Assembly: GCA_030063045.1 (NCBI GenBank)
Contig: JAQSEB010000064.1
Span: 1,922,001-1,986,000 of the forward strand
DNA length: 64,000 bases
Reading direction: 5' to 3'
Origin: Pratylenchus scribneri
Taxonomy: Eukaryota > Nematoda > Chromadorea > Rhabditida > Pratylenchidae
Position numbers and translations under genes: made by a program. Shown here piece after piece: positions 11,466-23,439 of the stretch (its first letter is position 1; the number at the start of each line of letters is the position of its first letter). Below the pieces are notes generated by a model that saw only the letters and a program-made list of their open reading frames with translations, did no database searches and had not been told where the DNA came from.

Positions 11466-14397
11466 TTTCCCACACAAAAAAGGATGACAATGCAATATTT
11501 CGGCCTGGGGCAAAATCAAAGAACCGTAGCCCATTCTTTGGTAAATTCCGTTTTTGTATTGCACTTTTGTTGGCGCTGGCCACCTATTCGTACACATCAA
11601 TGCGAATGAATTTGAGTATGGCAATGGTGAATATATTTTAATTTATATTGAATAAAATAATTTTGAATAAATTAAGGAATGCATTTTTTTTGCTCAAAAT
11701 TTTATTTTTTAGCTCAAATTTTACATTTTTTACCCAAAAAATTTTTTTCTAATAAATCCGAAATTGGTTTTAAACCCTACAAATCTAAACAATTTGTAGA
11801 TCTCATTGAGACGAGTTTTTGACATATATATATTTTTTATTAGTTTAAAAAACAAGTTAAACCATTTAAACTTTATTTTTTTGGTTTTGAACACTTTAAT
11901 TTTGGAACAAAACCTGACATTTTATATACCATTTGATGCGTCTAGATGAGATCTACAAATTGTTATAAAGTTGGTAGACTCTAAAATTGGTTTCTGATTT
12001 AGTAGAAGTCTAAAACTACTTTTGGTGATGCAAAAATTAATATCAGTGAATATAAAAATTAATAAATTAAAATAATGAATAAATTAATCATTGCCAGGTT
12101 TGTATGGTCAATTCAACTGCTGTCCATATCAAAGAAAATGGCCATATTGTGGCCAATAATCAATCCCAATCACCATTTTCAATACCAAAAACATTGCTCA
12201 ATGATGAAAAATGTCCGAAACGGGAATCCCACCAAAATGATGACATCTCCAAGCAAATGGGCTATAGAGTAAATTCATCACCCTTCAAATCGCACTCAGT
12301 CAATTACATTGTATTTTAGGGCACTTTGGAATGGTCCACGGCAGAACAAGCCCAACTTTTTGGTGCCACATTCTATGGAAGCTTTTTCACTGTTTGGTTT
12401 TCTGGCTATTTGGCCGATCGTTTCGGTGCAAAATTGCTAATTTCTTTGGCCATTGCCGACTATTCCCTTGTCTCATTGTTTTCCCCTTTGTTTGTCTCAA
12501 TCAATTATAATGTTTTCTTCGCTGCCCGAATATTCATGGGATTTGGCGAAGTCCTCCAAAAATGTCCAAATTAAATTATTTAATCAATTTTCGCAGGGTT
12601 TTGTGATGCCCACCCTTGCCTCTGCCTCCGCCCGTTGGTTTCCGCCGGGCGAACGAAGTTTGATGGTTGCAATTTGCACTTTGGGCAATCAATTTGCCGC
12701 ACTTTCGGCACTTTTGCTTTCCTCCCGCCTTTGCGCATTGGAAATTTTCGATGGATGGCCAACAATATTTTACACTTTTGGTTGGCCCAATCTATAAAAT
12801 ATGAATAATTTAATTATTCCAAAGGATTAATGGGAATGCTTTGCCTCGCACTTTGGTCCATTTTTGCCTCAAATAATCCGGAAGAGAGTCGATGGATTGG
12901 CGAAAAGGAACAAAAAATGATCACCGCAAGTTTGGGACAAAAATGCAAAAAAGTATGGACAAAATAATCGATTTTTTAAACTTTAAATTCCCAAAAAAGA
13001 CGAATGGCCCAATTCCATGGCGGCAAATGGCCAAAAGTTTGCCATTATATGCTGGCATTTTGGGCCAATCCAATTACACATTTTGCAATGTAATTTTACA
13101 ATCATATTTGCCAACATTCTTCAAGGAAGTTGTTCAATTGAATTTGAGAAATGTACGAAAAAATTTAAATATGACAATTTTTTCGCATTTTTAGAATGGT
13201 TTTTTCTCCGTAATTCCCTTCGTTGGAATGATTTGTTCAAAAATTATTTTCGGTAGTTTGGCTGATTCACTGATTAAAAGGAAAATACTCAGCCCAACGA
13301 ATACGGCAAAATTATTCCAAGGAATTGGTAAAATTAAATATTTTAAAATTATTAAAATTTTAATATTTTCTTTCAGCCAATTTTGGCGCCGCCATTGCCG
13401 CACTTTGCATTGGACTTTTCGTGGGCTGCGGCACAAATGGATTGGCGGCAATTTTTATGGCTTTATGGGGTTAATTATTATTAGTGCTAAAACCTAATCT
13501 AGGCAAAAGATCTAGGGTTAAAGTTGTTTGGGGCAAGACACCGAACCTTCGCCGGAAGCCTAAAAGCTCCCAGTGGTCCAATAAACGAGGTAGTGATAAG
13601 GGAAACGACTTTAAATTATTAATTAATATTTATGTGCGGGAAAATGTGATAAAAAAAATGTGAAGGATAAAAAGCATAATGAAGGAAAAGGGTGGGTTTT
13701 AAAAGGGCAGATTGAGGCAATATTTGATTGATAAGTGACAAGTTGATTAGGAAAAAAAGTACGGGTACAGTAGGATGAAAGGAAAGGCCGTTGTCAGTTA
13801 TTTTTAATATTTTTAATTTGAAAAAAAAAATATAAAAAATCGAATAGGTAATTTACAAAATTTGGTCAATTCAAGCAATTCCTTCAAAATTTTACTTTTA
13901 CAAATAATCGTGAAATTTATTTAAAATGTTTATTTATAAATTTCTAGGCATCAGTTATGGAGGCAATACCAGCGGATTCTTAACCCAATTGATTTCAATT
14001 GGGCCTCGTTTCAGCGGCACAATCAGTTCCGTTTCCACTGCAATGGGAATCATTACCAGTGGAATTTCGCCAATTGTCGTTTCCACAATTGTTCGACATG
14101 TAAAAACAAACTAATTAAAATAATAATCAAATTAATTAATTATTTCATTAATTAATTAATTAAAAGGGAACATTGGAAGAATGGCGTCAAATTTGGTTCA
14201 TTTTAGCCGCATGCAATTTATTTTGTGCCATATTTTTCATGATTTTTGCTTCTAGTGATTTGAATATTTATTTAATTATTTTAATCATTTTTCCAGCAAA
14301 AGTACAAAAATGGGCAACAACACAAATTGGAAATGGGAATGAACCAATTCAAATTGAAATTCGAACACCAACAAAATTAGAAAAAATTGTGCATTAA
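11450..14397 (+). CDS. MFS anion/vesicular transporter (SLC17, sialin/VGLUT-like)
   Basis: Twelve-helix proton- or sodium-coupled transporter of organic anions, with homologues in lysosomal or synaptic-vesicle membranes. About ten exons are visible. TM1 contains YTSMRMNLSMAMV. The loop after TM2 gives GYLADRFGAKLL, and later blocks are FFAARIFMGFGE, GFVMPTLASASARWFPPGERS, ASNNPEESRWI, IPWRQMAKSLPLYAG, GTNGLAAIF and SYGGNTSGFLTQL, ending HVKTN/GTLEEWRQIWFI and a short tail with TAA at 14395. A large hydrophilic, Asn-rich loop sits between TM1 and TM2, as in sialins. The ATG at 11450 lies inside the right terminal repeat of the inserted element; the next in-frame Met is within TM1, so either this ATG or a spliced upstream exon (10213-10488) must supply the N-terminus. 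The substrate cannot be read from sequence. Confidence 0.85.
11745..12045. repeat. intronic repeat, copy 1 (ATATACCAT family)
   Basis: This intron of the MFS gene shares CAAAACCTGACATTTTATAT, a following GATGCGTCTAGATGAG-like block and a final TTTCTGATTTAGTAGAAGTC with introns at 34775-35050 and 42365-42640. The repeated order of blocks shows a dispersed, decayed element. Shorter relatives may lie at about 7870-8100 and 36000-36240. Confidence 0.5.
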
Positions 14398-14835
14398 AAA
14401 AGAAAAGCATAATAATTATTTTATTTTATTTAATATTTTATTTTATGCAATAAATAATTTAATTTAAAATAAAATAATTTACATAATTTTAAATAAAATT
14501 AGCCCTCAAAATGAGAAGAGGGAACATCTGGATTCAATCAAAAATTAAATTCAATTCCAGCGGATTTGAAGCCAAGCCAACAAATAAATTCGGCCATAAA
14601 TCAACCAGCCAACCTTTTCCTCCGTTCATTTTTTTTTCTCATTTTCTTGATCCCGAATTAGTCTCCCGGGGCACAACAAAATAAACCAAAATATTTTGGC
14701 GGCAGCTGTTCCCAATTTTCTCAATTCAATTTTATTTTGTCCCAAAGCCACCATTTCCTTCCTCAAGAAAACAAATTCATTTCCCAATTTTTCCTTCAAA
14801 AAAATTTAGCTAATCCCTTTAAAAATACTCTGGCC
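14398..14835. other. intergenic and 5' flank of EF-hand gene
   Basis: The first 100 bases are AT-only and include AATAAA near 14449. From 14500 the sequence is less AT-rich and has long open stretches upstream of the EF-hand ATG, consistent with a 5' UTR or promoter. No other gene is supportable. Confidence 0.4.
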
Positions 14836-15614
14836 ATGAAAACCATTATTCTCCTTTGCTTGATTTCCCTTTCTTTCATTGCCATTTTTGATCAGGTAAA
14901 TTTGGGTATTTCTTTATTATCCGCCTGCAAATTTTTTTGGTCAACTTGAGAAATATAACCGTGACTTCATGGGTAACCCGCTAGAGGGTTAAGGTCTTTA
15001 AGGGATAGATTAACATCTCAGATATCCTCAAACTTAATCCTAATCACCCTTTAAGGGCAATCTTTTTTTTTCAAAAGCAGGCCTATAATTAATAAGTACC
15101 GGTAAATGTTCACTCCTTATTTTATTTAAAATTAATCCTAGGCAAATGGATATTGTTGCCATGTGAATGGCCATCGAGGATGGCCCCCGCATTGCAACAT
15201 TTTTGGGTGCAATTGTGACTGTGCCAAATGCGATGGCCGTCAGTTTATATATTTTTGTTCAATAAATTAATTGAATTTAGTCTATGACAAAAGTTGTTGC
15301 ACCGCCGAAATTGCCGGCATCGCATGCCCAAAACAGCGAAAACGTCGCGGACTTGAGCCAATTCAAATTGCCAATAGAACATTCACAAATGTTGATGCCA
15401 ACAAGGATGGCATAATCAGTGTGGAGGAAGCAGTAAAATATTCAAAATAAATATAATTAATTTGTTTTTATTTGAGGTGAAATTCCTGGTGTTGGAGAAG
15501 GGAATGACCGTTGAGCAATTGATGGCCAACAAAGAATGGTTCCATTCATTGGACAAAAATGGGGATGGAAAATTGCAACCAACCGAAATGGATGGGGCAC
15601 TCAAACAAATTTGA
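14836..15614 (+). CDS. secreted Cys-rich protein with two EF-hands
   Basis: Small predicted secreted calcium-binding protein of unknown role. Four exons are visible. Exon 1 (ATG at 14836) encodes a textbook signal peptide, MKTIILLCLISLSFIAIF. Exon 2 is short and Cys-rich, with CCHVNGHRGWPPHCNIFGCN and CDCAKCDG. Exon 3 has KSCCTAEIAGIACPK, then the first canonical EF loop DANKDGIISVEE. Exon 4 carries the second loop DKNGDGKLQPTE and ends ALKQI-TGA at 15614. Both loops have all calcium-ligating positions (D1, N3, D5, E12). The CNIFGCNC block resembles a nematode-restricted secreted family I recognise only loosely. The protein is about 140 residues long. It could be an extracellular-matrix, gland or cuticle protein. 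Confidence 0.8.
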
Positions 15615-17243
15615 GAGAGAATTTGAATGAATGAATAAAATGCGCAAAAATTGTTCGCATATTATTAAAATTTTGATTTAATAATTGAATAAATTTATAG
15701 TCCAAGAAAATGAAAAATGTCAGCAAAACATTAATAAAACATTATTAATTTTTAAAATTTTTTTCTTAAAAACATCAAAGTTCTTTAGTTCGATTTAAAA
15801 AAATGCTCAACATTCCCATCCCAATAAATTCATCCCAATTATTTGGCTTTATTCATCATTCGCCGATAAAATCTTCACACTAGAAAAGTGGAAATAAAAA
15901 ACAAAATGGCCAAAAGAGCCTATTCCCAGCCCATTCCCTTCCGCGCTTCCGCCCATCCCACAAAACAAACCATCGATTTATTCATAGCTTCAACAATTTG
16001 ATGGCTTCAATCAATTCACAAGTTGAATTTGCACCAGCTCATCAATATCCAAAATTTGCAAAAACAATTTCTAATATACTTAAAACCATTATGTATAAAA
16101 AAGAAAACATGCAAATTGCTGCTAATTTTCCAATCATTGTACTTTTTCAATTTTCACCCTCTTGAACTATTTAATATTGCCCAATTTCAATTTGGACCAT
16201 CCAAAATTATAAAAAAATCTTTTTGACTCATATTTTTTAAACAAATATTTGAACTTCATGCCGCAGGTTTTATAAGTTACCAATTGTGGATAAGACATGT
16301 GGGATGAAACGGTCTGCTGGCATCGATGGTGGTAAAGTTTCTGGGGCAATTTATTAGATATGAGATTAAAACTGATTACAAAACGATATCAAAAGCATTG
16401 GCCAATGTTGGAAATTTCCCAAGGTTTAATTGAAATTGTGATTTTGGTAATTTTTTGGTTTTGACTATGTAAATATCCAACAGTGTCCAATACTTTTGGT
16501 ATCATTTTGTAGTCAATTTTATGCCCTATAAAATCCTATATAAATTGACCCAGAAAATTTACACTATCGACGCTAGACTGTTCCATCCCAAATTATCGTG
16601 TCTTCATCTTCAATTGTTTTAGAGCAGCCGAAATACTTTTCCTGCAAAATTCATGATACATAAAATCGGCAAATTCATTAGCAGATGCTAAAATACAAAA
16701 TAAAAAAAAAATAAAAACATTTAATCGTGTGCGCTAATAAAAAAATATGGTCCATTTTAAAAGCCAATCCACAAATTCCATCATATACATATCACCTTCG
16801 AATAAACTTTTCTCATTGCCTTCCGCCGGCGGTTTTTTCGCTCTTTTTGGAATTAAAGTGAATTATTATTACTTATCAAAAATACCCCCATTAAAATTTA
16901 GTGGTTGTAAGTTGTATTAGATCCACAATGAAAATTATCCACTATATTTTATTTGCAAATGAAGCGTCCATTTGTGCCTTTATTCTTTGCTATAAATTAT
17001 ATAAATTTATTTTAATTGGAATTAGATTTTTAAATTTCTGAAACCCTTAACGCATTTTCGCCTGTATCTAATTATAATTAGTAATTACCCATTTTTTTCA
17101 TTTTCCATTTTTTTCAAATGCCTATTCCTTTTCCTTCCTCATTGATATTAAAAATGTTCTTCATTGATTTCAAAAATTAAGATAAAAAATTTAACAGAAA
17201 CAAAAAATTTAAAATAAAATTGCAAAATAAAAGTGGATATAAA
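15615..17243. other. intergenic, contains an inverted-repeat element
   Basis: No gene is supportable. It contains a MITE at 16292-16604, listed separately, and otherwise AT-rich sequence. The last 150 bases precede the coiled-coil/Smr gene. Confidence 0.5.
16292..16604. mobile_element. MITE family A, copy 1
   Basis: Ends are GGGATGAAACGGTCTGC on the left and CTAGACTGTTCCATCCC on the right, forming an imperfect terminal inverted repeat. The interior has ATATCAAAAGCATTGGCC and, near the other end, ATTTTGTAGTCAATTTTATG followed by CCTATATAAATTGAC. All of these recur in the same order in the copy at 50659-50991. No coding capacity is visible. Confidence 0.7.
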
Positions 17244-18781
17244 ATGGGTCAAAAAAGCAGCAAATCTGCGAAGAGAAGTGACAAAATGAAGGGTCAACAA
17301 ACTATTGGAATGCTTCAAGAACAAATCGCGAAATTGGAAGAAGAACGAGGATTGATGGAACAAATGTTGGCAAAAAAGGAAGAAGAAAATCGAGAATTGA
17401 AGGAACAAATGGCAAAATTAAAGGAGGAAAAGCGCGAATTGGAGGAACAAATTGAAAAGGTAGAGTGGGCTAATTATATAATTCGATTAAAATTTATTTT
17501 GAACTGAAAAATTTTGTACTTTTCGATTTTGGGTCCATTTTTTCGTGAGAAGGATAAAAGTGAAGGGTTTCCCCATACTTAAGGTGTTAGGATTAGGGGT
17601 AACGTGAGATGATTTTACCCCATTATATCCGTAACCTCTCCCCGAATACCCTAACCCTAAACCTAAACCTGATGACCCATATGGAGGACCCTTCAATTTC
17701 CAAAAAAGAGGACCCAAAATCGATGATAAGTACCAAAAATTCAAATGCTAGAAATTAATAAACTAAAATCGAACATTATAATAAATTCATTTTTCAATTA
17801 TTTTTCCAAATTTTATTACAATATTTGAATTCAACTTTGAATTGAACAAATAAAAAATAAAATGAAATTTTCCCATTGAATACACAGATTACCCAATGCC
17901 CATGCCCATGCCCAATTGTTGCTCCCGAATCTCAACAAATCAACGCTAAGACGAATCCAAACAACAACAACAACAATGCTGCAACTCCGGGAAATGATAA
18001 TGCCGGCAGCGGACCTTCAAATTCAAATCTATTGGCGGGTGCAGCAGAAATGGACGACAATTGGAGGAGTGGCGGCAATTCTTCGATTGGCCTCAGGCAA
18101 TATTCATCAAAAGTGGAGCAACGTGGAGTTCGCAGCAACCAATATCAACGTTATGCTTTTAACAACGACGGCAGGAGCGATAGAGATGATTGTTGGCGTT
18201 CATTGCCAGCTGAAGAATGGGATGAAGTCAGTGAAATTGAGGCGCAATTAGCAATTTATTTCCCAAATTATTTCAGCATTTCGTTGATCTGCGTGGAATG
18301 GATTCAAAAAGTGCTTTGGAGCTGATCAAAGACAAAATTGATTTGTACCGTGAGTTATGAATTATTTTTATAGTAAAAAATTAACAAAAATAAATTTAAA
18401 ATTTTTTCGATTAAAATTTTTTCCAATTTTGCAGAAAGGCGTTCCAATTATCGGGCAATTAATGCTATAACCGGCTATGGCAAAACCAGAAATGAGCCTT
18501 CGATCATTCGAGCTCAGCTCATTCAATTTCTGGAGAAAAATAACATCAAGTACGTTTTTAAATTGAAATTTTGTAAAATTAAACACAAAAAAAAATTTAA
18601 AAATGGGAAAATGATTTATATAATTTTTAATAAAATCCAAACTGGAATTAAAAACAACTTTTTAAATGTTTTAAAAATTCAAAATCCAACAAAAAAAAAT
18701 GTAAATTTTTATTCCAGTTATGCAATTCCGCCGACAAATCCTGGTGTTTTGGAAATTGCTTTGAGAGAAATTCGCAAATGA
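17244..18781 (+). CDS. coiled-coil protein with C-terminal Smr-like domain
   Basis: Unknown protein. Exon 1 (ATG 17244 to 17459) starts MGQKSSKSAKR, which fits an N-myristoylation signal, and then forms a heptad-rich Glu/Lys coiled coil. Exon 2 (from about 17888) starts ITQCPCPCPIV, is followed by an Asn-rich stretch and a Gly/Ser/Arg-rich linker, and ends LPAEEWDE at a GTCAGT donor. The following exons give HFVDLRGMDSKSALELIKD, AINAITGYGKTRNEPSIIR and YAIPPTNPGVLEIAL, the DLRG, TGxGK and P-NPG blocks expected of an Smr domain, which binds or cuts nucleic acid in other proteins. The stop TGA is at 18779. The intron between exons 1 and 2 holds CCCTAACCCTAAACC telomere-like text. The join of the coiled coil to the Smr part is an inference from matching phase and needs transcript support. 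Confidence 0.65.
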
Positions 18782-20226
18782 CTCTGACGGATGAATAATG
18801 AAAAGAGGAAGAAAAGGTGGGCAGAAGATGAAACAAAACAATTTTATCTTATAATCATTTTTCAAAATTTTTTTAAAATTATACTTAATATCCACCCGCA
18901 GATTTTTTTCATTAAATTACCTATGTTATTTTACCCCAAAAATTTCTCATAAAATTCTAACCCTAAAATAATGTTTTTTACACCGTTTTACAACCAAAAT
19001 ATGACTAATAAAATAAGAATCTCGAAAAAAAAAAATTTCAAATCTGCGTGCGGATAATTCTTAAGTACCGTTTTTCCATATAAAGACTTAATATGGTATT
19101 TTATTATTTCTTATTTGTCTTTTTTGTTGCATTATTTTCCAACTTCTATTATTTCCTTTTTCAAAAATCTATCACTTTGCTTTAATTTATATTTCTTTCT
19201 TCGTCTATCCATTTCTTTACATACAGATACGGTTCAATTGTTCAATTTACAATGCAACTTTTAAGAAAAATATTTTCCCGCTGTAAAATCTTTATATTGG
19301 ATAAAAAATTTATAATTCTGTTAAATTTTGCTTAAATATTTTCTTAATAAAATGTTAAAAAAAATTTTTGCAAAATGAATAATATTTTGAAAAAAAAATA
19401 ATGAAAGAATTGATTTAAAACATTTTCCGGAAAAAAATAATTTTAGTGAACATTTTTCGGAATGGGTAAACACATTTTGGCGAACATTTTCCGAAAAGGG
19501 AAAACACATTTTGGCGAACATTTTCCGGAAAGGGAAAACACATTTTGGCAAACATTTTATAGAAAGGAAAATTTTGGCGAACATTTTCCGGAAAGGAAAA
19601 CACATTTTGGCGAACATTTTCCGGAAAGGGAAAACACATTTTGGCAAACATTTTATAGAAAGGAAAATTTTGGCGAACATTTTCCTTAATGGGAAAACAC
19701 ATTTTGGCGAACATTTTCTGGAAAGAAAACACATTTTGGCGAACATTTTCTGGAAAAGAAAACACTTTTGGCGAACATTTTCTAGAAAAGAAAACACATT
19801 TTGGCGAACATTTTCCGGAAAGGAAACAAATTTTGGCGAACATTTTACGGAAAGGAAAAACACATTTTGGCGAACATTTTATAGAAAGGAAAATACATTT
19901 TAGTGAATATTTTTCGGAAAGGGAAAAATGCAATCAATGATCAAAAATGATTAATTTAATATTATTTTTAATAAATTTCAAATTTAAAATGAATTTTATT
20001 TTTGCACCGACCTTAATTTATTGTGGAATTGACCGCTGGGCGGACAAATTGTGCTATTTACTTTCGAAAACAATGAGAATTTAAATTTGTATATAGTAGG
20101 AAGAACATTCTCAAATTGAATTTTTGTAAATATTTTAATTTCATCTTAATTTAAATTTACAAATTTATCAATCCATTTTTAATTTTTACTTTAATGTTTT
20201 TTTTCCTTTTTTTCTGCAAATTTCAT
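18782..20226. other. intergenic with minisatellite
   Basis: At 18888-19060 an inverted repeat (CCACCCGCAGATTTTTTT against AAATCTGCGTGCGGAT) bounds a small element with ACCCTAAAATAATG inside; a related sequence occurs near 36890-37060. From 19467 there is a minisatellite. No gene is supportable. Confidence 0.5.
19440..19930. repeat. minisatellite, unit about 29-34 bp
   Basis: About fifteen units of ACATTTTGGCGAACATTTTC followed by CGGAAAGGGAAAAC. Units vary between 29 and 34 bases and appear to follow a higher-order pattern in which every third unit reads GGCAAACATTTTATAGAAAG. Because many units are close to multiples of three, reading frames stay open on both strands. These open frames are probably not genes. 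Confidence 0.9.
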
Positions 20227-22084
20227 TCAATTTTCTTCTGTTCCATTTCGGCAGAAAGTGCAGCTGGATTGAATACTCGTAGGACGAACATTAAATAGGA
20301 AAAAACCAGAGAGAAAATCTAAAAGTAAAAATTAATAAATGGAATAAAATTGCAAAAATTTACGGTTAAAATTGTGGATTTGCTAATGGTAAATATTTCC
20401 AGTAAAGTGATGCCAAATGATGACTGGTGGCACATAAACTGGAAATTGAATAATTAAATTAGAATAAAATTGACTTTTATGAGGACCTTCACAAATCGGC
20501 ATATTCGCCGATGCATTTTATTTGATGGTTCATGTGGAATTTCCACTCCAAATGAAATTGGTGTTATATGAATCTTAATTTAATTTAATTTTAATTTTTT
20601 TGGCATTTCACTTACAATTTCATGCAATTTTGCCGGCAATAAAATGAGTCCGATCAATTCGAAAATGCAAAACATCAAATCAGGCAATTGGAATCCGAGT
20701 TCAACCCATTTGTCGGGAATTGTTGATTTGGATGTGACAATGAATCGAAGAATGACCAAAATTGTTGTTGGCACATTCGAGGCCACCATTATGAACAAAT
20801 ATGCCTTAAAATAAATAATAAATTAGATGAATTTGGTGTCAATGCCAACATTGAAAATATGATCAATTTGGGCCACACGTTTGATTAGACCGGGCAATTT
20901 TGTGCATAATTTTGCCAATTCCCCATAAATTTGTTCCCTTTTCTTCCCATCCTTCGCTTTTGCCATTAATCTTTTCGTTTCCTCATTGAATTCCTTCAAA
21001 TCCGCGTAAACAACAAAGGAAGAAACATTCAATAAAATTATGAAGAAAATCATTGAAAAAAGGCCGACAAACCAAACGAGAAAGCAAACAAAAATCAAAT
21101 ATTCAGTGCCATAAAGCTGAAAATAATTTAATATTTATTAAAAATTTTTAATTGATTAACCATGAATATTTTCTTGTCAATAATTTTGCCAATATGAAGG
21201 GCATCAGTCAATTTTAAAATTGTGGAAATTGTGCTGGCAATTGTGAACAAAAAGTAGAAGAAAATGCAAATGCAAATAATCCGCTTTGTTCGGCTCAAAG
21301 TGGAATTTGCCGGTGCTAATTGGATATTTGTGATTTTGTCAAAAATAATTTGAATATTTCCGTTCATTTGCCAACGAATTAGCAATATTTGGGCCAAAAT
21401 TGCTTTGGAAAGCCAAACAAGGACATATGCAGTGATCAAATTATTTGCACCGGACGAAATGAAATGAATCCAGCGCCATAGAGTTTGATAAAGAGCTGAA
21501 TAAATTTATTTAATTAAAATTAAATTAATAAATTTGTGAAATAAGTGCACTAGAATTTTGAACTTTTCAAGTAAATGTTAGCTCTAAATTTTTGCAAATT
21601 TGATAAATAGTTTGTAGTCTCTGTTTGAGATAAATTAATTTGAGAAATAATTAGCAGATTTTATAGAAATTTTAATTTATGATCAAAAAGTGGTAAAATC
21701 TACAAAAATGGAGCTGTTTTTTTTAATTTTTTGGCCATTTCTTCATATCCATTGTAATTTATCAATCATTTTGAATTAAATTGCTTTATGGGAAGAAGAG
21801 GTTAGCTCAGCTATAAAATTTTTTATTAATATAACTTAAAAGGTAATCAAAATAATGAACCATGCGAAAAATTTATGTAAAGACTGACTAATGCCAAATA
21901 TGAAAATGGCCAAATAAATTGATGCCTTTCTTCGTTTTGTTGAATCATCAAAATATAGTCCGGTGAAGTGCAGCAAAAAACGCAAATATTTTCGAATTGT
22001 TTGATGCGCATTGGCTTCCATTTTATTATTATTTTCATCAATTGGTAAAACACAATGGTCGCCATTTGGCAATGACGAATCCAT
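20227..22084 (-). CDS. gustatory-receptor-like 7TM protein (7tm_7)
   Basis: Predicted seven-helix ligand-gated channel or receptor of the insect-type gustatory receptor family, which nematodes also carry (gur/egl-47/lite-1 type). The ATG at 22084 begins a hydrophilic cytosolic N-terminus, consistent with the inverted topology of this family. About seven exons encode hydrophobic segments, for example ASIYLAIFIFGISQ, ICIFFYFLFTIASTIS, FVCFLVWFVGLFSMIF and FIMVASNVPTTILVIL. The last exons read FGITLLEIFTISKSTILT and IFSLVFSYLMFVLRVFNP, which matches the TM7 signature of gustatory receptors except that the usual TYxxxxxQF is SYxxxxxRV. The stop TGA is at 20227. Low overall conservation means the subfamily is uncertain. 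Confidence 0.65.
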
Positions 22085-23439
22085 TTTGACAATTTTGAAT
22101 TTAATTTATTTAATGTAGTGGATTCTTTTTAAGTCCAATTAAATTGATGCCACCAATCAGTAAATTGGACCATTTCAAGGGAATTAATTGAAAATCGGCG
22201 GCTGGAAGGAATGAAGGTAAACAAAAATGACTTCAATTTTATTTGCCTTCTTTCCTTTCACTCTGATTTTCTTTAAATTCTCTTTTTTTGTCCTCATTCG
22301 TTTCTTGTGACCGTCTCCAGAATTTCTTTTATTTGCATTTTTCTTTTTTTGAAGGAGCTAAAATTAAAATAGAAATTTGGCGTGGAATGCGCGGTGAAGT
22401 GTAATGTTTCAATTAGCTTATTCTTCAAACTGAAATTGACGGAATAAATGATGATGGAATCAAATTCTTTGATGAGAAAAATTAATAGAAAAAAGAAATC
22501 CAATTGAATGAATATAAAAATAATAAATTTATATTTTATTTAAAATTTAATTTATATAATTAGAAGTAAAATAAATAGCTAATAATAATTAATTCATCCA
22601 ATGAATTAAAATCGAATTATTTTTAAGAATTCTGATTTTTTGTATTTCATTCCTGAAAGTTTCAATTCTGATCAGAAATATATTTTCAGAATACCGTACT
22701 CATTCACTCATATATCTAACCAATACCTCAATTTCTCTAATCCCTCTTATTCATTTTTTAAATTAATGCTGCGCACCCTAATTTATTGCCGAAAGTTTCT
22801 CAATCTTTTGGCAATTTTTGAATGCCATATTCTCAATTATTTTCATCCACATTTTTTGTACATTTAACAATTCCAAATATAAAATCATTTCTTTAATTAA
22901 TGAAAAAAAAATAAACATCATAGATCAAACCACAACAAACCCTAAACTCATCACAATTGTGGAATGTAAATAATAATATGGGACCTGCTGCTTAATTGGC
23001 CAAATACAAAAAGGTCCACCTTTAGATGTATATCCTCCAACTAATTTCCATAGGCAACCATCAAAATGTGAAATTCCTTTCTCTTTTGGCCCAATTTCCT
23101 CAAATGTGCCATTTACATCTCTGCCCTCATTTCTCCATTTTTCTTTCAATCACTTTCTGGTTAATTTTCTCTACCTGCTGCCAGCTGCCAATATTGGTGA
23201 CAACTTTCCTTCTCCCTCTCACTCTCGTCTCTCGACTAATATTTGTCGAGATAACAAAAGCGAAGGTTTATTTTCTCTTGCCTACATTTTTCGTATAATG
23301 AATTTTGTAGGTTATGATGCCCTTCCCTTTTTTCATTGATTTATTAACCAAATAAATTTTTTAATTCCATTTCAAACTAATTTAATGGCCAATTCGACTC
23401 TCAAATTTAAATAATTTATTTTACTTATTTTTCAATAGA
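22085..23439. other. intergenic
   Basis: Divergent spacer between the gustatory receptor (-) and the nuclear receptor (+), so it should hold both promoters. It contains short open stretches on both strands between 22925 and 23340, a slightly less AT-rich region, but none with recognisable motifs. A real exon there cannot be excluded. Confidence 0.4.

Noticed and set aside
19321..19933. Long reading frames of 170-180 codons on the minus strand
   Set aside because: They are translations of the 33-base minisatellite, are open on both strands, and show no domain or start context.
22925..23339. Overlapping open frames on both strands (for example GCLWKLVGGYTSKGGPF on minus)
   Set aside because: Composition hints at coding, but I found no start, partner exon or recognisable domain, and the two strands compete.
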